Assembly: GCF_004322705.1 (NCBI RefSeq)
Contig: NZ_SIZZ01000003.1
Span: forward strand, 248,001 to 312,000
Direction: 5' to 3'
Length of the DNA: 64,000 bases
DNA from: Dyella terrae
Lineage (GTDB): Bacteria; Pseudomonadota; Gammaproteobacteria; Xanthomonadales; Rhodanobacteraceae
Positions 37,774 to 46,679 of the stretch are shown one piece after another. The translations under genes were made by a program, and so were the position numbers. Within the stretch, counting starts at the first letter, position 1, and the number at the start of each line of letters is the position of its first letter. Below the pieces are notes generated by a model, which saw only the letters and a program-made list of their open reading frames with translations, searched no databases and was not told the DNA's origin.

Positions 37774-38439
37774 ATGCGCAGTCTCGATTTCAGTTCCTGG
37801 CACGCTCTGCTGTCGACGGTGATGGGTTTGGTCCTGATCACGCTGATCATGGTCGGCGTGCGCTTGTTCGCCATGCATACGGTGCAGCAGCGGCGGGAAC
37901 GCGAAAATCGCCAGATCAACGAGCGACTGCGCACCCTGATCGCCGCGTACAAGACCCTGGGCGGATCGTTCACCGGCAATCTGAGCGTCGATCCCACGCA
38001 TCTGGGCGATCTGCGCCGTCGCCAGGACGAAAGCACCGAAGCCAGTCCCGGTTCCGATCGTTCCCGTCGCATGCGTGACGCCGTGGAGGCCGCGCTGTCG
38101 GACATCATCCTGCTCGGCACCGAAGAGCAGGTCGCGCTGGCCGCCCGCGTTGCCCAGGAACTGGTGCAGGGCCGCCCCGTGCCTACGGATGAGCTGGTGA
38201 TTTCACTGCGGAACTTCATCCGCCAGGTGCTGGATCTGGAGGCGGTGCCGGCGCAACTGCCGATTCCTCGCCAGGGCCCGGCCCGGACGACGGCAAGCCG
38301 CGGCAAGGGCGAAGGTGGTCATCGCGAGGAAGCGGGCAAGGGCGGCCGTGGTGGCGGCATGGGCGGAGGCGCCGGCGGTGCCGGCTTAGGGATGGGCGCG
38401 GGTCTCGCCGCCGGCGACCATCATGAACACGAGGCCTGA
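37774..38439 (+). CDS. Single-pass membrane protein with Gly-rich tail, unknown function
   Basis: About 221 residues. The N-terminus has one membrane helix (LLSTVMGLVLITLIMVGVRL), followed by a charged helical region (HTVQQRRERENRQINERL) and a predicted cytoplasmic helical domain. The last 45 residues are Gly/Lys/Arg/His-rich (KGGRGGGMGGGAGGAGLGMG) and end in HHEHEA. I know no family for it. The start at ATG 37774 is uncertain, since ATG 37750 is in frame and neither has a good ribosome site. It is convergent with the next gene, the two stops being five bases apart. Confidence 0.6.
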   Translation: MRSLDFSSWHALLSTVMGLVLITLIMVGVRLFAMHTVQQRRERENRQINERLRTLIAAYKTLGGSFTGNLSVDPTHLGDLRRRQDESTEASPGSDRSRRMRDAVEAALSDIILLGTEEQVALAARVAQELVQGRPVPTDELVISLRNFIRQVLDLEAVPAQLPIPRQGPARTTASRGKGEGGHREEAGKGGRGGGMGGGAGGAGLGMGAGLAAGDHHEHEA

Positions 38440-38444
38440 GGCCT

Positions 38445-39209
38445 TTAGTTCAGGAATCGCTTCAGCCCGACCCGATACTCGCTGAACTCCTGCACCGAGT
38501 TGTGCCCCGCTTCGGGAATGACCTGCACCTGGGCCTGCGGGAGACTTTTCGCGAGGGCGAGCGTGCGCTCGACAGGAATGATTTCATCCTCGCCGGCGCG
38601 CACGATCAGCACCGGGCAGTGGACTTTCGGGGCATAGCGCCAGGATTCGAAGCGGTCGATCAGCAGCAGGTTGACGGGTAGCCAGGGGAAATAGCCCGCC
38701 GCCACGCGAGCAAGGCTGTCGAAGGGCGTAACCAGGACGAGCTTCTCCACCGGCCGCTGCGCAGCCACCTGCATCGCCACGCCGGTGCCCAGGCTGCGCC
38801 CGATCACGGCGACGTGCGCATGCTGCGTTGCCACCAGGTCGAACAGGCCCAGGGCATCGCCCATCAGGTTCGCCTCGCTCGGATCGCCGTCGCTGGCGCC
38901 ATAACTACGATAAGGAACCAAATAAATGCTGCGCTCGGGGAACCAGGCGGCGAAGCTTTCGCGCACGTCTTCGATGCGCTCGCCATTGCCGCCAAAGTAA
39001 AGCAGTGCCTGGGGCTTGCCCGGATTCATGACCCAGCCGCGCAGCGTCACGCCGTCGCGCTGCATCACGAAGTCGGTGGCATGGCGTACGGACCAGCTGG
39101 CCTCGGGATGGTAGATCTGGGCGCGCTGGCCAAAGTAGAGGCTCACGCAGATGACGCCGTAAAGCAGGGCGCCGATCGCAGCAAAGACCAGAAGAACGCG
39201 CCAGGCCAT
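38445..39209 (-). CDS. Membrane-anchored alpha/beta hydrolase (BEM46/YqkD-like)
   Basis: A 254-residue protein with an N-terminal membrane helix (VLLVFAAIGALLYGVICVSLYF) and a serine hydrolase domain. Motifs are LLYFGGNGE (oxyanion region), YRSYGASDG, the nucleophile elbow GRSLGTG, RAGEDEIIP (acid) and EAGHNS (His). This matches the BEM46-like hydrolases annotated as alpha/beta hydrolase or FrsA-like. ATG 39209 is taken because AGGA lies nine bases upstream. A GTG two codons earlier is possible. Confidence 0.85.
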   Translation of the reverse strand: MAWRVLLVFAAIGALLYGVICVSLYFGQRAQIYHPEASWSVRHATDFVMQRDGVTLRGWVMNPGKPQALLYFGGNGERIEDVRESFAAWFPERSIYLVPYRSYGASDGDPSEANLMGDALGLFDLVATQHAHVAVIGRSLGTGVAMQVAAQRPVEKLVLVTPFDSLARVAAGYFPWLPVNLLLIDRFESWRYAPKVHCPVLIVRAGEDEIIPVERTLALAKSLPQAQVQVIPEAGHNSVQEFSEYRVGLKRFLN

Positions 39210-39457
39210 CAGCACTCATCCTGGAACGCGGTGTACGCAAACCCATGGACCATGCATAACCTCACGTAGCGGGCACGGGTGGAGTCCGGCATGCAGGGTC
39301 ATCATGGCCCAAGTCTCACGAGGCGTGAAGCAGGGTGGATTCGGTCACAAGTGCCCGCGTTCAGACCACGGCCGCCGCGGCACCCTTGATGCGCTGTTGA
39401 CGGGCCTGCGTGCAAAAATCCGGAGCGTTCGCATCACGCGAATGGCGGAGAGCCACG

Positions 39458-39739
39458 ATGCATAAGTCAGAGGGTGACCTGGGTGTCATTCAGGCCGTGC
39501 TGGACCGCCTGGTGAAGTTTCGCCTGCCTCGCGCACTGGCGATCAAGGACCGCGTGGATCGCGGCGAGCGCCTGACCGATACGGACATCCGATTCCTCAA
39601 GGACATGCTGGAAGATGCGTCCCATCAGCGCACCTTGATCGCCAAGCATCCCGAGTACCAGGCGCTCGCCGCGCGGGTGGCAGGGTTGTACGACGAGATC
39701 ACGCGCAAGGCGCTGGAGAACGAGTCCAAGGCGTCCTGA
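39458..39739 (+). CDS. Small helical protein of unknown function
   Basis: A 93-residue, charged, all-helical protein ([20 protein letters not shown] ... [20 protein letters not shown]). It has no signal peptide or membrane segment. GGGAG-like GGAGAG sits six bases before the ATG. I do not recognise the family. It stands alone upstream of the ArsR gene, 58 bp apart, and could share its transcript. Confidence 0.7.
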   Translation: MHKSEGDLGVIQAVLDRLVKFRLPRALAIKDRVDRGERLTDTDIRFLKDMLEDASHQRTLIAKHPEYQALAARVAGLYDEITRKALENESKAS

Positions 39740-39797
39740 CCGGCACGTTTCGTCCCCGGGCGAAGCATGCGCGGCGTGGCGGTTCTACACTTGCGCC

Positions 39798-40484
39798 ATG
39801 GTCTCGCCTCTTGCCCATCCCTATCAGCTGGCCGAAGTGGCCAGTCTTCTTGCCGAGCCTGCGCGTGCTGCCATGGTGCTCGCGCTCATCGATGGCACGT
39901 CGCGTCCGGCGGGTGAACTGGCCCAGGCCGCCGGTGTCAGTGCGGCCACCGCCAGCGCGCACCTGAAGCGTCTGCTCGATGGCGGCATGCTGGCGGTTCA
40001 CGTGCAGGGCCGGCATCGCTACTACCGCCTGGCAGACGATGACGTGGCCAGCATGCTGGAGGCCATGGCCATCCCGCGCGGCGCGAAGCATGCGGTCGCC
40101 CCACCGGCGGATACGCCGCTGCGCATGGCGCGCACCTGCTATCGCCATCTCGCCGGCAAGCTGGGTGTGGCGTTTTGCGATGGCTTGCTGGCGCAAGGGT
40201 TTCTCGCGATGACCGGCGAAGGGTTGCGCGTGACGAGCCCGGGCGCCGTGGCGCTGGTCGACGCCGGGCTGGATCATGCGGCCATCCACCAGCTCAGCGA
40301 CCTGAAAGGGCGCGGCTGCCTCGACTGGACCGAGCGCCGCTTGCACGTCGGTGGCCCGCTCGGTGTGCGCATGACGGCGGCGATGTTCGATGCCGGCTGG
40401 TTGCGGCGCGCGAGGGAAGGGCGGGCCCTGGTGGTGACGGGGGACGGGTTGAGGCGGCTGGGGATGCTGGGCGTGAGGATGTAA
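39798..40484 (+). CDS. ArsR-family transcriptional regulator
   Basis: A 228-residue regulator. The N-terminal winged helix (residues 8-90) has LAEPARAAMVLALIDG, ELAQAAGVSAATASAHLKRL and GRHRYYRL, which is the ArsR pattern. The C-terminal half (residues 105-228) is an extension with RGCLDWTERRLHVGGPLG, found in a subgroup of ArsR-like regulators. No Cys-rich metal site (ELCVCDL type) is visible, so a metal ligand is not supported. No obvious target is linked. Confidence 0.85.
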   Translation: MVSPLAHPYQLAEVASLLAEPARAAMVLALIDGTSRPAGELAQAAGVSAATASAHLKRLLDGGMLAVHVQGRHRYYRLADDDVASMLEAMAIPRGAKHAVAPPADTPLRMARTCYRHLAGKLGVAFCDGLLAQGFLAMTGEGLRVTSPGAVALVDAGLDHAAIHQLSDLKGRGCLDWTERRLHVGGPLGVRMTAAMFDAGWLRRAREGRALVVTGDGLRRLGMLGVRM

Positions 40485-40526
40485 CCCTGCTTCGGCAAGG
40501 CGCCTGGCATCACTCGCGTCGCGCGC

Positions 40527-41801
40527 TCAGAACACCAGCCCGCTCTTCAGGCCGAGCACCCACGCATCGTCGCGCCCCTTCGCCCCGCCCGGATGCCTCA
40601 CGAACTGAAGGTTCGGCCTCAGCGTCACCCATGCCGCCGGTGACCACCCATAAAACAGTTCGGTCACGTATTCATATCCGTCGTTCACAAGGCCGGGTGG
40701 CACGCCAAGCAGTCGCTGCGTCGCTGCGGCCCTTCCGTTGGCGTGGGTGGCACCCAGGGCGAAGCCCACCATGTCGTTTGGACGGCCAAACGGCGCGCGG
40801 TACTCCATGCCCATCGCGAGCTGCCGATCGGTGGGTGACGTGGCGCGATCGGCCTGGGATGCGTTGAAGAACACCGTGACACCGTGGTGTGCATCGCGCC
40901 CGGTGACCTGCTGGCGCATCAGGAGATAGGCCCCGTAGCGTCCGTCGTGCTCCAGCGGTGGGCGGCCGGTGAGACCCAGCGGATCGCGCCGGTCGTCGAA
41001 ATAGACGTCCTGGCCGCCGGCATGGCTGTACCAGGCGCCAAGTTTGAAAGTCCCGGGCAAGGGGTTCGGCGGTGTCCAGCCAAATTCGAGCGGCATCAGC
41101 GCGCCTTTTGTGCCGGACGGGTTGTTGAGCTTCCAGCCGTTGCGGCGTGCCCATCGGTCGTCGATGTAGGTCGGGTTCACCTGATAGGCGCCCGCTTGCA
41201 GGTACCAGGTGGGTTTGGCGACGCGCATCCACGCACCCCATTGGCTGGTCGGCCAGTTCACCCAGTAATCGCCCACGATATTGCCGGGCTGGGCGCCGCA
41301 GAACGTGAGGTTCTGGAAATCGCAGGGGAGACTGGCGAAGTCCTCGCCAACGGGAAGCCGGCCGACGCGCCAGCTCAGCGTATCGTTCACTTGTTGCCTG
41401 AGTGCAAACACCGTCAGGTGCCAGGTCTGGCCACGTCCGTAGACTTCCTGCAGCAACTGGTTGTTGCCGATGTTGGCATCGGCGCCCAGGTTGCGGCCGC
41501 TGCGTTCGGTCACCATCACATCGAACTGCATGCCGTGCCACTGCCATAACGCATCGAGGTCAAGCGAACTGCCGAATGACCACTGGTCGGTGTAGCGCGT
41601 CAGGGAGGCGTCGCCGCCAGTGAAGTTGTGTGCGATTTCGCTGGTGTAGCCGATGTCGAACGCGATGCCCTGGTGACCCCATGCGGCGCGTTTCCCGCCC
41701 CAGTCTCCAGACAGGTACGACGTATCCGAGGCGCCGGCCGAAGCGGGCAGGAACAGGATGGCGGCTGCGCACAGCGCAGCAGGAAGAAATCGGGTGCGCA
41801 T
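40527..41801 (-). CDS. OprB-family carbohydrate-selective porin
   Basis: A 424-residue outer-membrane protein with a signal peptide (LPAALCAAAILFLPASAGAS). The OprB signature is visible in YLSGDWGGKRAAWGHQGIAF, GRLPVGEDFA, QNLTFCGAQPGN and the terminal aromatic GLKSGLVF that sorts beta-barrels. OprB porins admit glucose and other sugars. AAGGAG precedes the ATG. It is monocistronic and no sugar-transport genes adjoin. In the 212 bp upstream I found no clear operator. Confidence 0.9.
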   Translation of the reverse strand: MRTRFLPAALCAAAILFLPASAGASDTSYLSGDWGGKRAAWGHQGIAFDIGYTSEIAHNFTGGDASLTRYTDQWSFGSSLDLDALWQWHGMQFDVMVTERSGRNLGADANIGNNQLLQEVYGRGQTWHLTVFALRQQVNDTLSWRVGRLPVGEDFASLPCDFQNLTFCGAQPGNIVGDYWVNWPTSQWGAWMRVAKPTWYLQAGAYQVNPTYIDDRWARRNGWKLNNPSGTKGALMPLEFGWTPPNPLPGTFKLGAWYSHAGGQDVYFDDRRDPLGLTGRPPLEHDGRYGAYLLMRQQVTGRDAHHGVTVFFNASQADRATSPTDRQLAMGMEYRAPFGRPNDMVGFALGATHANGRAAATQRLLGVPPGLVNDGYEYVTELFYGWSPAAWVTLRPNLQFVRHPGGAKGRDDAWVLGLKSGLVF

Positions 41802-42013
41802 GGCACGCTCCTTGTGCAGATGAGTCGACATGCCCGGAACATCGACCAGGCATGCTCAAGCGTAGTCAGCGACTCATCGAAGGAGCGGTAGGGAAGTTCA
41901 GTTCTGGCGCAGGGGATTTCCTAGTGACGATCAGGGAAATCCCAGTGCTGCGGGTGAGGAACCCGCAGGCCCGGCCGTTACCAGGGACCGGGCCCGCCGT
42001 CGCGTCATGATCG

Positions 42014-43387
42014 CTAGACCGTGCGCACGCGGAAGTTGCGACCCTTGATGCGACCGGCGCGCAGACGCTCCAGGGCCTTGGCTGCCTGGTCGCGCTTGAT
42101 CGCTACATAGGCGCGCGTGGCGAAGACATCGATCTTGCCGATGGCGTCGGCCTTGAGCCCGGCATCGCCGGTCAGTGCGCCGAGGATGTCGCCGGGGCGC
42201 AGTTTGTCCTGGCGGCCGGCATCAATCACCAACGTGCGCATGGACGCCAGATGCAGCGTCTTGTCCTTGCGCACCGTAACCTTCAACGGATGCCACGGCA
42301 GCGGCTGGCCGTTGACCGCTTCGATGTTGTCCGCCTTCGGGCGTTCGCGCGAGGTGCACAGCGTTATCGCCAGACCTGGATGTCCGGCGCGGCCGGTGCG
42401 GCCGATGCGATGAGTGTGCGTATCCGGATCGTGCGCGATGTCGTAGCTCACCACCAGCGGCAATGCCGTGATGTCGAGGCCGCGCGCGGCGACGTCGGTG
42501 GCGACAAGGATCGAGCAGCTGCGGTTGGCGAACTGCACCAGCACTTCATCGCGGTCACGTTGCTCCATGTCGCCGTGCAAGGCGAGGGCTGAGAAACCGC
42601 GACGATCGAGCTCCTGCGCCACGGCATCCACATCGCGGCGCATGTTGCAGAACACCAGGGCGTGATCGGCGTGTTCCTTCACCAGCACCTGCGCGAGTGC
42701 GTCGATCTTCTGCGCTGGATCCACGTCATGGAAACGCTGTTCGATGGTGATGGCTTCCTGCGGTGTCTCCACCGTCACTTCCACCGGATCGTTCTGCATG
42801 CGCGCGCTGGCTTCGCGGATTTCCGGCGCATAGGTGGCCGAGAACAGCAGCGTCTGGTGATGCTTGGCGATGCGCTTGACGATGTCGTCAATGGCTTCGG
42901 AGAAGCCCATGTCGAGCATGCGGTCGGCTTCGTCCAGCACCAGCATCTTGATGCCGCCGCCATGCAGGCTGCCGCGCTTGAGATGCTCCTGCACGCGGCC
43001 GGGCGTGCCGACGACGATGTGCGGATCGTGGGTCAGCGAAGCGAGCTGCGGGCCCAGCGGCATGCCGCCGCACAGCGTGAGCAGCTTGACGTTGGGAATG
43101 CCGGCGGCCAGCTTGCGGATGGCCTTGCTCACCTGGTCGGCCAGTTCGCGGGTGGGGCACAGCACCAGCACCTGCAGCCGGATGGTATCCACGTCCAGGG
43201 CCTGGAGTAGGCCAAGGCCGAAGGCGGCGGTCTTGCCGCTGCCCGTGCGGGCCTGGGCGATGACGTCGCGGCCTTCGAGGATGGGCGGCAGGCTCTGGGC
43301 CTGCACCGGCGTCATGGCGGTGTAGCCGAGGGTTTCCAGGCTACCGAGCAGGGCGGGCTTGAGGGGGAGGGAGCTGAAATCGGTCAT
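42014..43387 (-). CDS. dbpA: ATP-dependent RNA helicase DbpA
   Basis: A 457-residue DEAD-box helicase: Q motif around MTPVQAQSLP, Walker A ARTGSGKT (about residue 46), DEAD in VLDEADRMLDMGF, SAT, and HRIGRTGRAG. The C-terminal 75 residues form the DbpA RNA-binding domain (KLRPGDILGALTGDAG, GKIDVFATRAYVAIKRDQA), which targets 23S rRNA hairpin 92 during 50S assembly. That tail separates DbpA from RhlE and other paralogues. Confidence 0.95.
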   Translation of the reverse strand: MTDFSSLPLKPALLGSLETLGYTAMTPVQAQSLPPILEGRDVIAQARTGSGKTAAFGLGLLQALDVDTIRLQVLVLCPTRELADQVSKAIRKLAAGIPNVKLLTLCGGMPLGPQLASLTHDPHIVVGTPGRVQEHLKRGSLHGGGIKMLVLDEADRMLDMGFSEAIDDIVKRIAKHHQTLLFSATYAPEIREASARMQNDPVEVTVETPQEAITIEQRFHDVDPAQKIDALAQVLVKEHADHALVFCNMRRDVDAVAQELDRRGFSALALHGDMEQRDRDEVLVQFANRSCSILVATDVAARGLDITALPLVVSYDIAHDPDTHTHRIGRTGRAGHPGLAITLCTSRERPKADNIEAVNGQPLPWHPLKVTVRKDKTLHLASMRTLVIDAGRQDKLRPGDILGALTGDAGLKADAIGKIDVFATRAYVAIKRDQAAKALERLRAGRIKGRNFRVRTV

Positions 43388-43613
43388 TCGATATTCTCGC
43401 ACGCCGGCCGGTCCGCGCCCTGCCGGCAGCCGGTTGAATCCGGGTCAAAGCGCGCTAGTTGGCCGTTTGGCCTAGGAATTCTTCGGGTTGCGCAGTGCAT
43501 CAATACGGGGGATGCTCCCGTCTCAGCCAGTCGGAGCGCCGCGTCGGGGGATGCGGGACGCGCCGGCAATGGCATGGCGACCCACGGGGGATCGCCTCAA
43601 GAAGGGGGAAGAC

Positions 43614-43985
43614 ATGAAAGCTATGATCGCTAGCCTGGCGTTGGCCCTGGTGTCGGCCGCGCTTCCCGTTTACGCCCAGCAGGCCGAGCAGCCGATGACC
43701 TGCAAGACCGGTCCGGTGGCGCAGGAGTTTGGCGGGACGCACTGGGTGGTCTACAGCTGCTCGGACAACCAGACCGTGATCATCGTGGCCCCGCCGGAAA
43801 ATCCGGCCGCGCCGCAGTTCTTCACGGTCCGGCCGGACGGCAAGGGCGTGCTCGCCTCGGGTGAGGGCTCCGGCAAACAGGAGTACTCGAGCAAGGCCTT
43901 CGCCGATGTGGTGAAACTCAAAGCGACCGATCTGGCGAACCTGGTCGAGCGCACGCGCGCCCAGCCCGTCGCCCAGACTCAGTAA
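43614..43985 (+). CDS. Small periplasmic protein of unknown function
   Basis: A 123-residue protein with a signal peptide (MKAMIASLALALVSAALPVYAQQ). The mature domain contains two cysteines (MTCKTG and YSCSD), probably bridged, and a beta-rich core GGTHWVVYSC ... TVIIVAPPENP. I know no family. GAAGGGGG precedes the ATG. It is convergent with rluF, with a strong stem-loop between the stops. Confidence 0.75.
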   Translation: MKAMIASLALALVSAALPVYAQQAEQPMTCKTGPVAQEFGGTHWVVYSCSDNQTVIIVAPPENPAAPQFFTVRPDGKGVLASGEGSGKQEYSSKAFADVVKLKATDLANLVERTRAQPVAQTQ

Positions 43986-43998
43986 AGCCGGTCAGTGG

Positions 43999-44020
43999 GC
44001 GGGCGCGGGTCAGCGCCCGC
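43999..44020. terminator. Stem-loop between convergent genes
   Basis: A perfect GCGGGCGC/GCGCCCGC 8-bp stem with a 6-base loop lies between the small periplasmic gene and rluF. There is no T-run on either side, so termination strength is uncertain. Confidence 0.5.
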
Positions 44021-44740
44021 TTACCACTGCGTACGACCGGGCAGCAGGCCCTTGAGCTCGGCCTCGGTCAGGTTGCGCCATTGCCCCGGTTTCAGGTGGC
44101 CCAGGCGCACATTGATGATGCGCACGCGGCGCAGCTGCGTCACGCGATAACCGAACGCGGCCGCCATCAGGCGGATCTGCCGGTTCAGGCCCTGCGTCAG
44201 CACGATGCTGAAGCCGAACTTCGCGATCTTGCGCGTGCGGCAGGGCTTGGTCATCTGCCCATGAATACGCACGCCGCGCGCCATGCCGGCCAGGAACTCA
44301 TCCGTCACTGCCTTGTTCACGGCCACGAGGTATTCCTTTTCGTGGTCGTTTTCGGCGCGCAGGATTTCGTTGACGATGTCGCCGTTGCTGGTCAGCAGGA
44401 TCAGCCCTTCGGAATCCTTGTCCAGGCGGCCGATCGGGAAGACGCGTTGCTGGTGATCGACGAAATCGACGATGTTGCCCGACACGGTCTGATCCGTCGT
44501 GCAGGTAATGCCGACGGGCTTGTTGAGGGCGATGTAGATGCCTTTCTTGGCCGCTGGCGTGCTCGCCAGCACGCGCGCCTTCACCACGTCACCATCCACG
44601 CAGACGACGTCACCTTCCAGCGCTTTCGCGCCGGTGGTGACGACTTCGCCGTTGATGGTGACGCGACCGGCCAGCAGCATCTCGTCTGCCTCGCGGCGCG
44701 AGCAGATGCCGGCTTCACTGATGTATTTGTTGACGCGCAT
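44021..44740 (-). CDS. rluF: 23S rRNA pseudouridine synthase RluF
   Basis: A 239-residue RsuA/RluB/E/F-family enzyme. It has an S4 RNA-binding domain at residues 1-50 (MRVNKYISEAGICSRREADE), then the catalytic domain with Asp107 in GRLDKDSEGLILLT and the LNRQIRLMAAAFGYRV motif. The sequence fits RluF (which modifies U2604 of E. coli 23S rRNA), though separation from RluB is by overall resemblance only. An inverted-repeat element lies directly upstream. Confidence 0.88.
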   Translation of the reverse strand: MRVNKYISEAGICSRREADEMLLAGRVTINGEVVTTGAKALEGDVVCVDGDVVKARVLASTPAAKKGIYIALNKPVGITCTTDQTVSGNIVDFVDHQQRVFPIGRLDKDSEGLILLTSNGDIVNEILRAENDHEKEYLVAVNKAVTDEFLAGMARGVRIHGQMTKPCRTRKIAKFGFSIVLTQGLNRQIRLMAAAFGYRVTQLRRVRIINVRLGHLKPGQWRNLTEAELKGLLPGRTQW

Positions 44741-44745
44741 AGGGG

Positions 44746-44848
44746 CAGTAAACGGTAAAGGGTGAACAGTAAAGAGTAAGAGCGGGTTGGGTTACGGTGT
44801 ACTGAGACGGCTCTTACCGTTTACTGTTCACCGTTCACCCGTTCCCCT
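44746..44848. repeat. GTAAACGGTGAACAG-family inverted repeat, copy A
   Basis: The left arm CAGTAAACGGTAAAGGGTGA and the right arm GCTCTTACCGTTTACTGTTC, each extended, form a long imperfect hairpin about 100 bp across. Its building blocks (GGTAAA, GGTGAACAG, AGTAAGAG) recur in copy B at 47447. It fills the gap between rluF and the ABC permease gene. Confidence 0.75.
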
Positions 44849-44849
44849 T

Positions 44850-45623
44850 TTATGACCTGAGGCCTACGCCGCGCGACAGCAGGCGCAGCGCCACGGCCGA
44901 GAGGCCGATCACGAACACCAGCATCACCACGAAGGCCGTGCCGATACCTACGTCGCTCACGCCCAGCACGCCGAAGCGGAAGGCATTGACCATGTAGAGG
45001 ATCGGATTGACCAGCGAGATGCTGCGCCACGGTTCGCCCAGCAGGTCCACCGAATAGAACACGCCACCGAGATAGGTGAGCGGCGTCAGCACGAAGGTGG
45101 GCACCAGCGCGATGTCATCGAACTTCTTGGCGAACACCGCATTGACGAAACCGGCCAGCGAGAACACCGTGGCGCCGAGCAGCACCGACAGGAACGTGAT
45201 CACCGGGTGCGCCACGTGCAGGTCGGTGAAGAAAAGCGCGATCAGCAGCACGAGTGCGCCGACGATCACGCCGCGCGCCACCGCGCCGGTGACGTAGCCG
45301 AGCAGGATCACCCAGTTGGGCATCGGCGACACCAGCATTTCCTCCACGGCGCGGCTGAACTTGGCGCCAAAGAACGAGCTGGAGATGTTGCCGTAGCTGT
45401 TGGTGATGATGCTCATCATCACCAGGCCCGGCACGATGTACTGCATGTAGGTGAAACCATGCATTTCGCCGATGCGGCTGCCGATCAGCTTGCCGAAGAT
45501 CACGAAGTACAACGTCATCGTGATGGCCGGCGGGATCAGCGTCTGGGTCCAGATGCGCATGATGCGCGCAATCTCGCGGCGGACGATGGTGTTCAGGGCG
45601 ACGAGGTTGGCCGATGCATTCAT
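44850..45623 (-). CDS. yadH: ABC-2 type transporter permease (YadH-like)
   Basis: A 257-residue protein with six membrane helices and the ABC2_membrane signature FVNAVFAKKFDDIALVPTFV ... LTPLTYLGGVFYSVDLL. It starts ALNTIVRREIARIMRIWTQT as in E. coli YadH (256 residues). Its ATG overlaps the stop of the ATPase gene by ATGA. It forms an exporter with that ATPase. The substrate of YadGH is not established. Confidence 0.9.
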   Translation of the reverse strand: MNASANLVALNTIVRREIARIMRIWTQTLIPPAITMTLYFVIFGKLIGSRIGEMHGFTYMQYIVPGLVMMSIITNSYGNISSSFFGAKFSRAVEEMLVSPMPNWVILLGYVTGAVARGVIVGALVLLIALFFTDLHVAHPVITFLSVLLGATVFSLAGFVNAVFAKKFDDIALVPTFVLTPLTYLGGVFYSVDLLGEPWRSISLVNPILYMVNAFRFGVLGVSDVGIGTAFVVMLVFVIGLSAVALRLLSRGVGLRS

Positions 45624-46585
45624 GCCGCTTTCTCCGCAGCCTTCAGGTTGCGGCCGTTTTCGACCAGGCGGACGAACAGTTCTTCCAGGCGGTTGGTTTT
45701 GTTGCGCATCGAGGTGACCGTGATGCCGTTGGCCGACAGCGTCGTGAACAGCGAGTTGAGATCGTGGGCGCGGGACATTTCCGCTTCCAGCGTGTGATCG
45801 TCGAGGCGACGCAGGGTCACGCCCGGCAGCGTGGGAAGTTCGCCCGGGGCCTGGGCGACGTCGAACACGAATGTCTCCACGTCGAGCGTGGCGAGCAGGC
45901 CCTTCATCGAGGTGTTTTCCACGATGGTGCCGCGATCGATGATCGCGATGTTGCGGCACAGCTGCTCGGCTTCCTCCAGGTAATGCGTGGTGAGGATCAC
46001 TGTGGTGCCGGCGGCATTGATGCCGCTGACGAACTGCCACATGGAGCGGCGGATTTCGATGTCCACGCCAGCGGTGGGTTCGTCGAGGATCAGCAGGCGC
46101 GGCTCGTTCATCATCGCGCGGGCGATCATCAGGCGACGCTTCATGCCGCCGGACAACATGCGCGCCTGGTCCTGCGCCTTGTCCCACAGGCGCAATTCGC
46201 GCAGGTATTTTTCGGCGCGTTCGATGGCGATCTTGCGCGGGATGCCGTAGAAACCGGCCTCGTTCACACAGATGTCGAACGGCTTCTCGAACTGATTGAA
46301 GTTGATTTCCTGGGGCACCAGGCCGATCAGCTGCATGGCCTTGCCACGCTGCTTCTGCACCGACACGCCAAAAATCTCCGCGTCACCGCTGCTGGCGTTG
46401 ACCAGCGAAGAGAGGATGCCGATCAGGGTGGACTTGCCGGCGCCATTGGGGCCGAGCAGGGCAAAAAAGTCGCCAGGCTGGACGGTCAGGTTGATGCCCT
46501 TGAGGGCTTCGACGCCGTTGCCGTAGGTCTTGCGCAGGTCTTTGACGACCAGGGCAGGGGCTGAGGAGGACGTTGGGCTGGGCAT
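45620..46585 (-). CDS. yadG: ABC transporter ATP-binding protein (YadG-like)
   Basis: A 321-residue ATPase: Walker A LLGPNGAGKSTLIG, signature SGGMKRRLMIARAMM, Walker B LLILDEPTAGVD, and the H-loop LTTHYLEEAEQLC. The C-terminal tail past residue 240 is typical of the DrrA/YadG group. It is the first gene of the operon, overlapping the permease gene by ATGA. It is divergent from the flavin reductase gene, 94 bp apart. ATG 46585 (MPSPTSSSAPALVV) is used. Confidence 0.92.
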   Translation of the reverse strand: MPSPTSSSAPALVVKDLRKTYGNGVEALKGINLTVQPGDFFALLGPNGAGKSTLIGILSSLVNASSGDAEIFGVSVQKQRGKAMQLIGLVPQEINFNQFEKPFDICVNEAGFYGIPRKIAIERAEKYLRELRLWDKAQDQARMLSGGMKRRLMIARAMMNEPRLLILDEPTAGVDIEIRRSMWQFVSGINAAGTTVILTTHYLEEAEQLCRNIAIIDRGTIVENTSMKGLLATLDVETFVFDVAQAPGELPTLPGVTLRRLDDHTLEAEMSRAHDLNSLFTTLSANGITVTSMRNKTNRLEELFVRLVENGRNLKAAEKAA

Positions 46586-46679
46586 GGGCTGCACCGAGGG
46601 GATCAGCCTTCTATTATAGCGGGCTGGCCCGGGTCGGCCCTGCCGCCCGGTCTGCACACACTGTTTCCCCGGAATTGCC

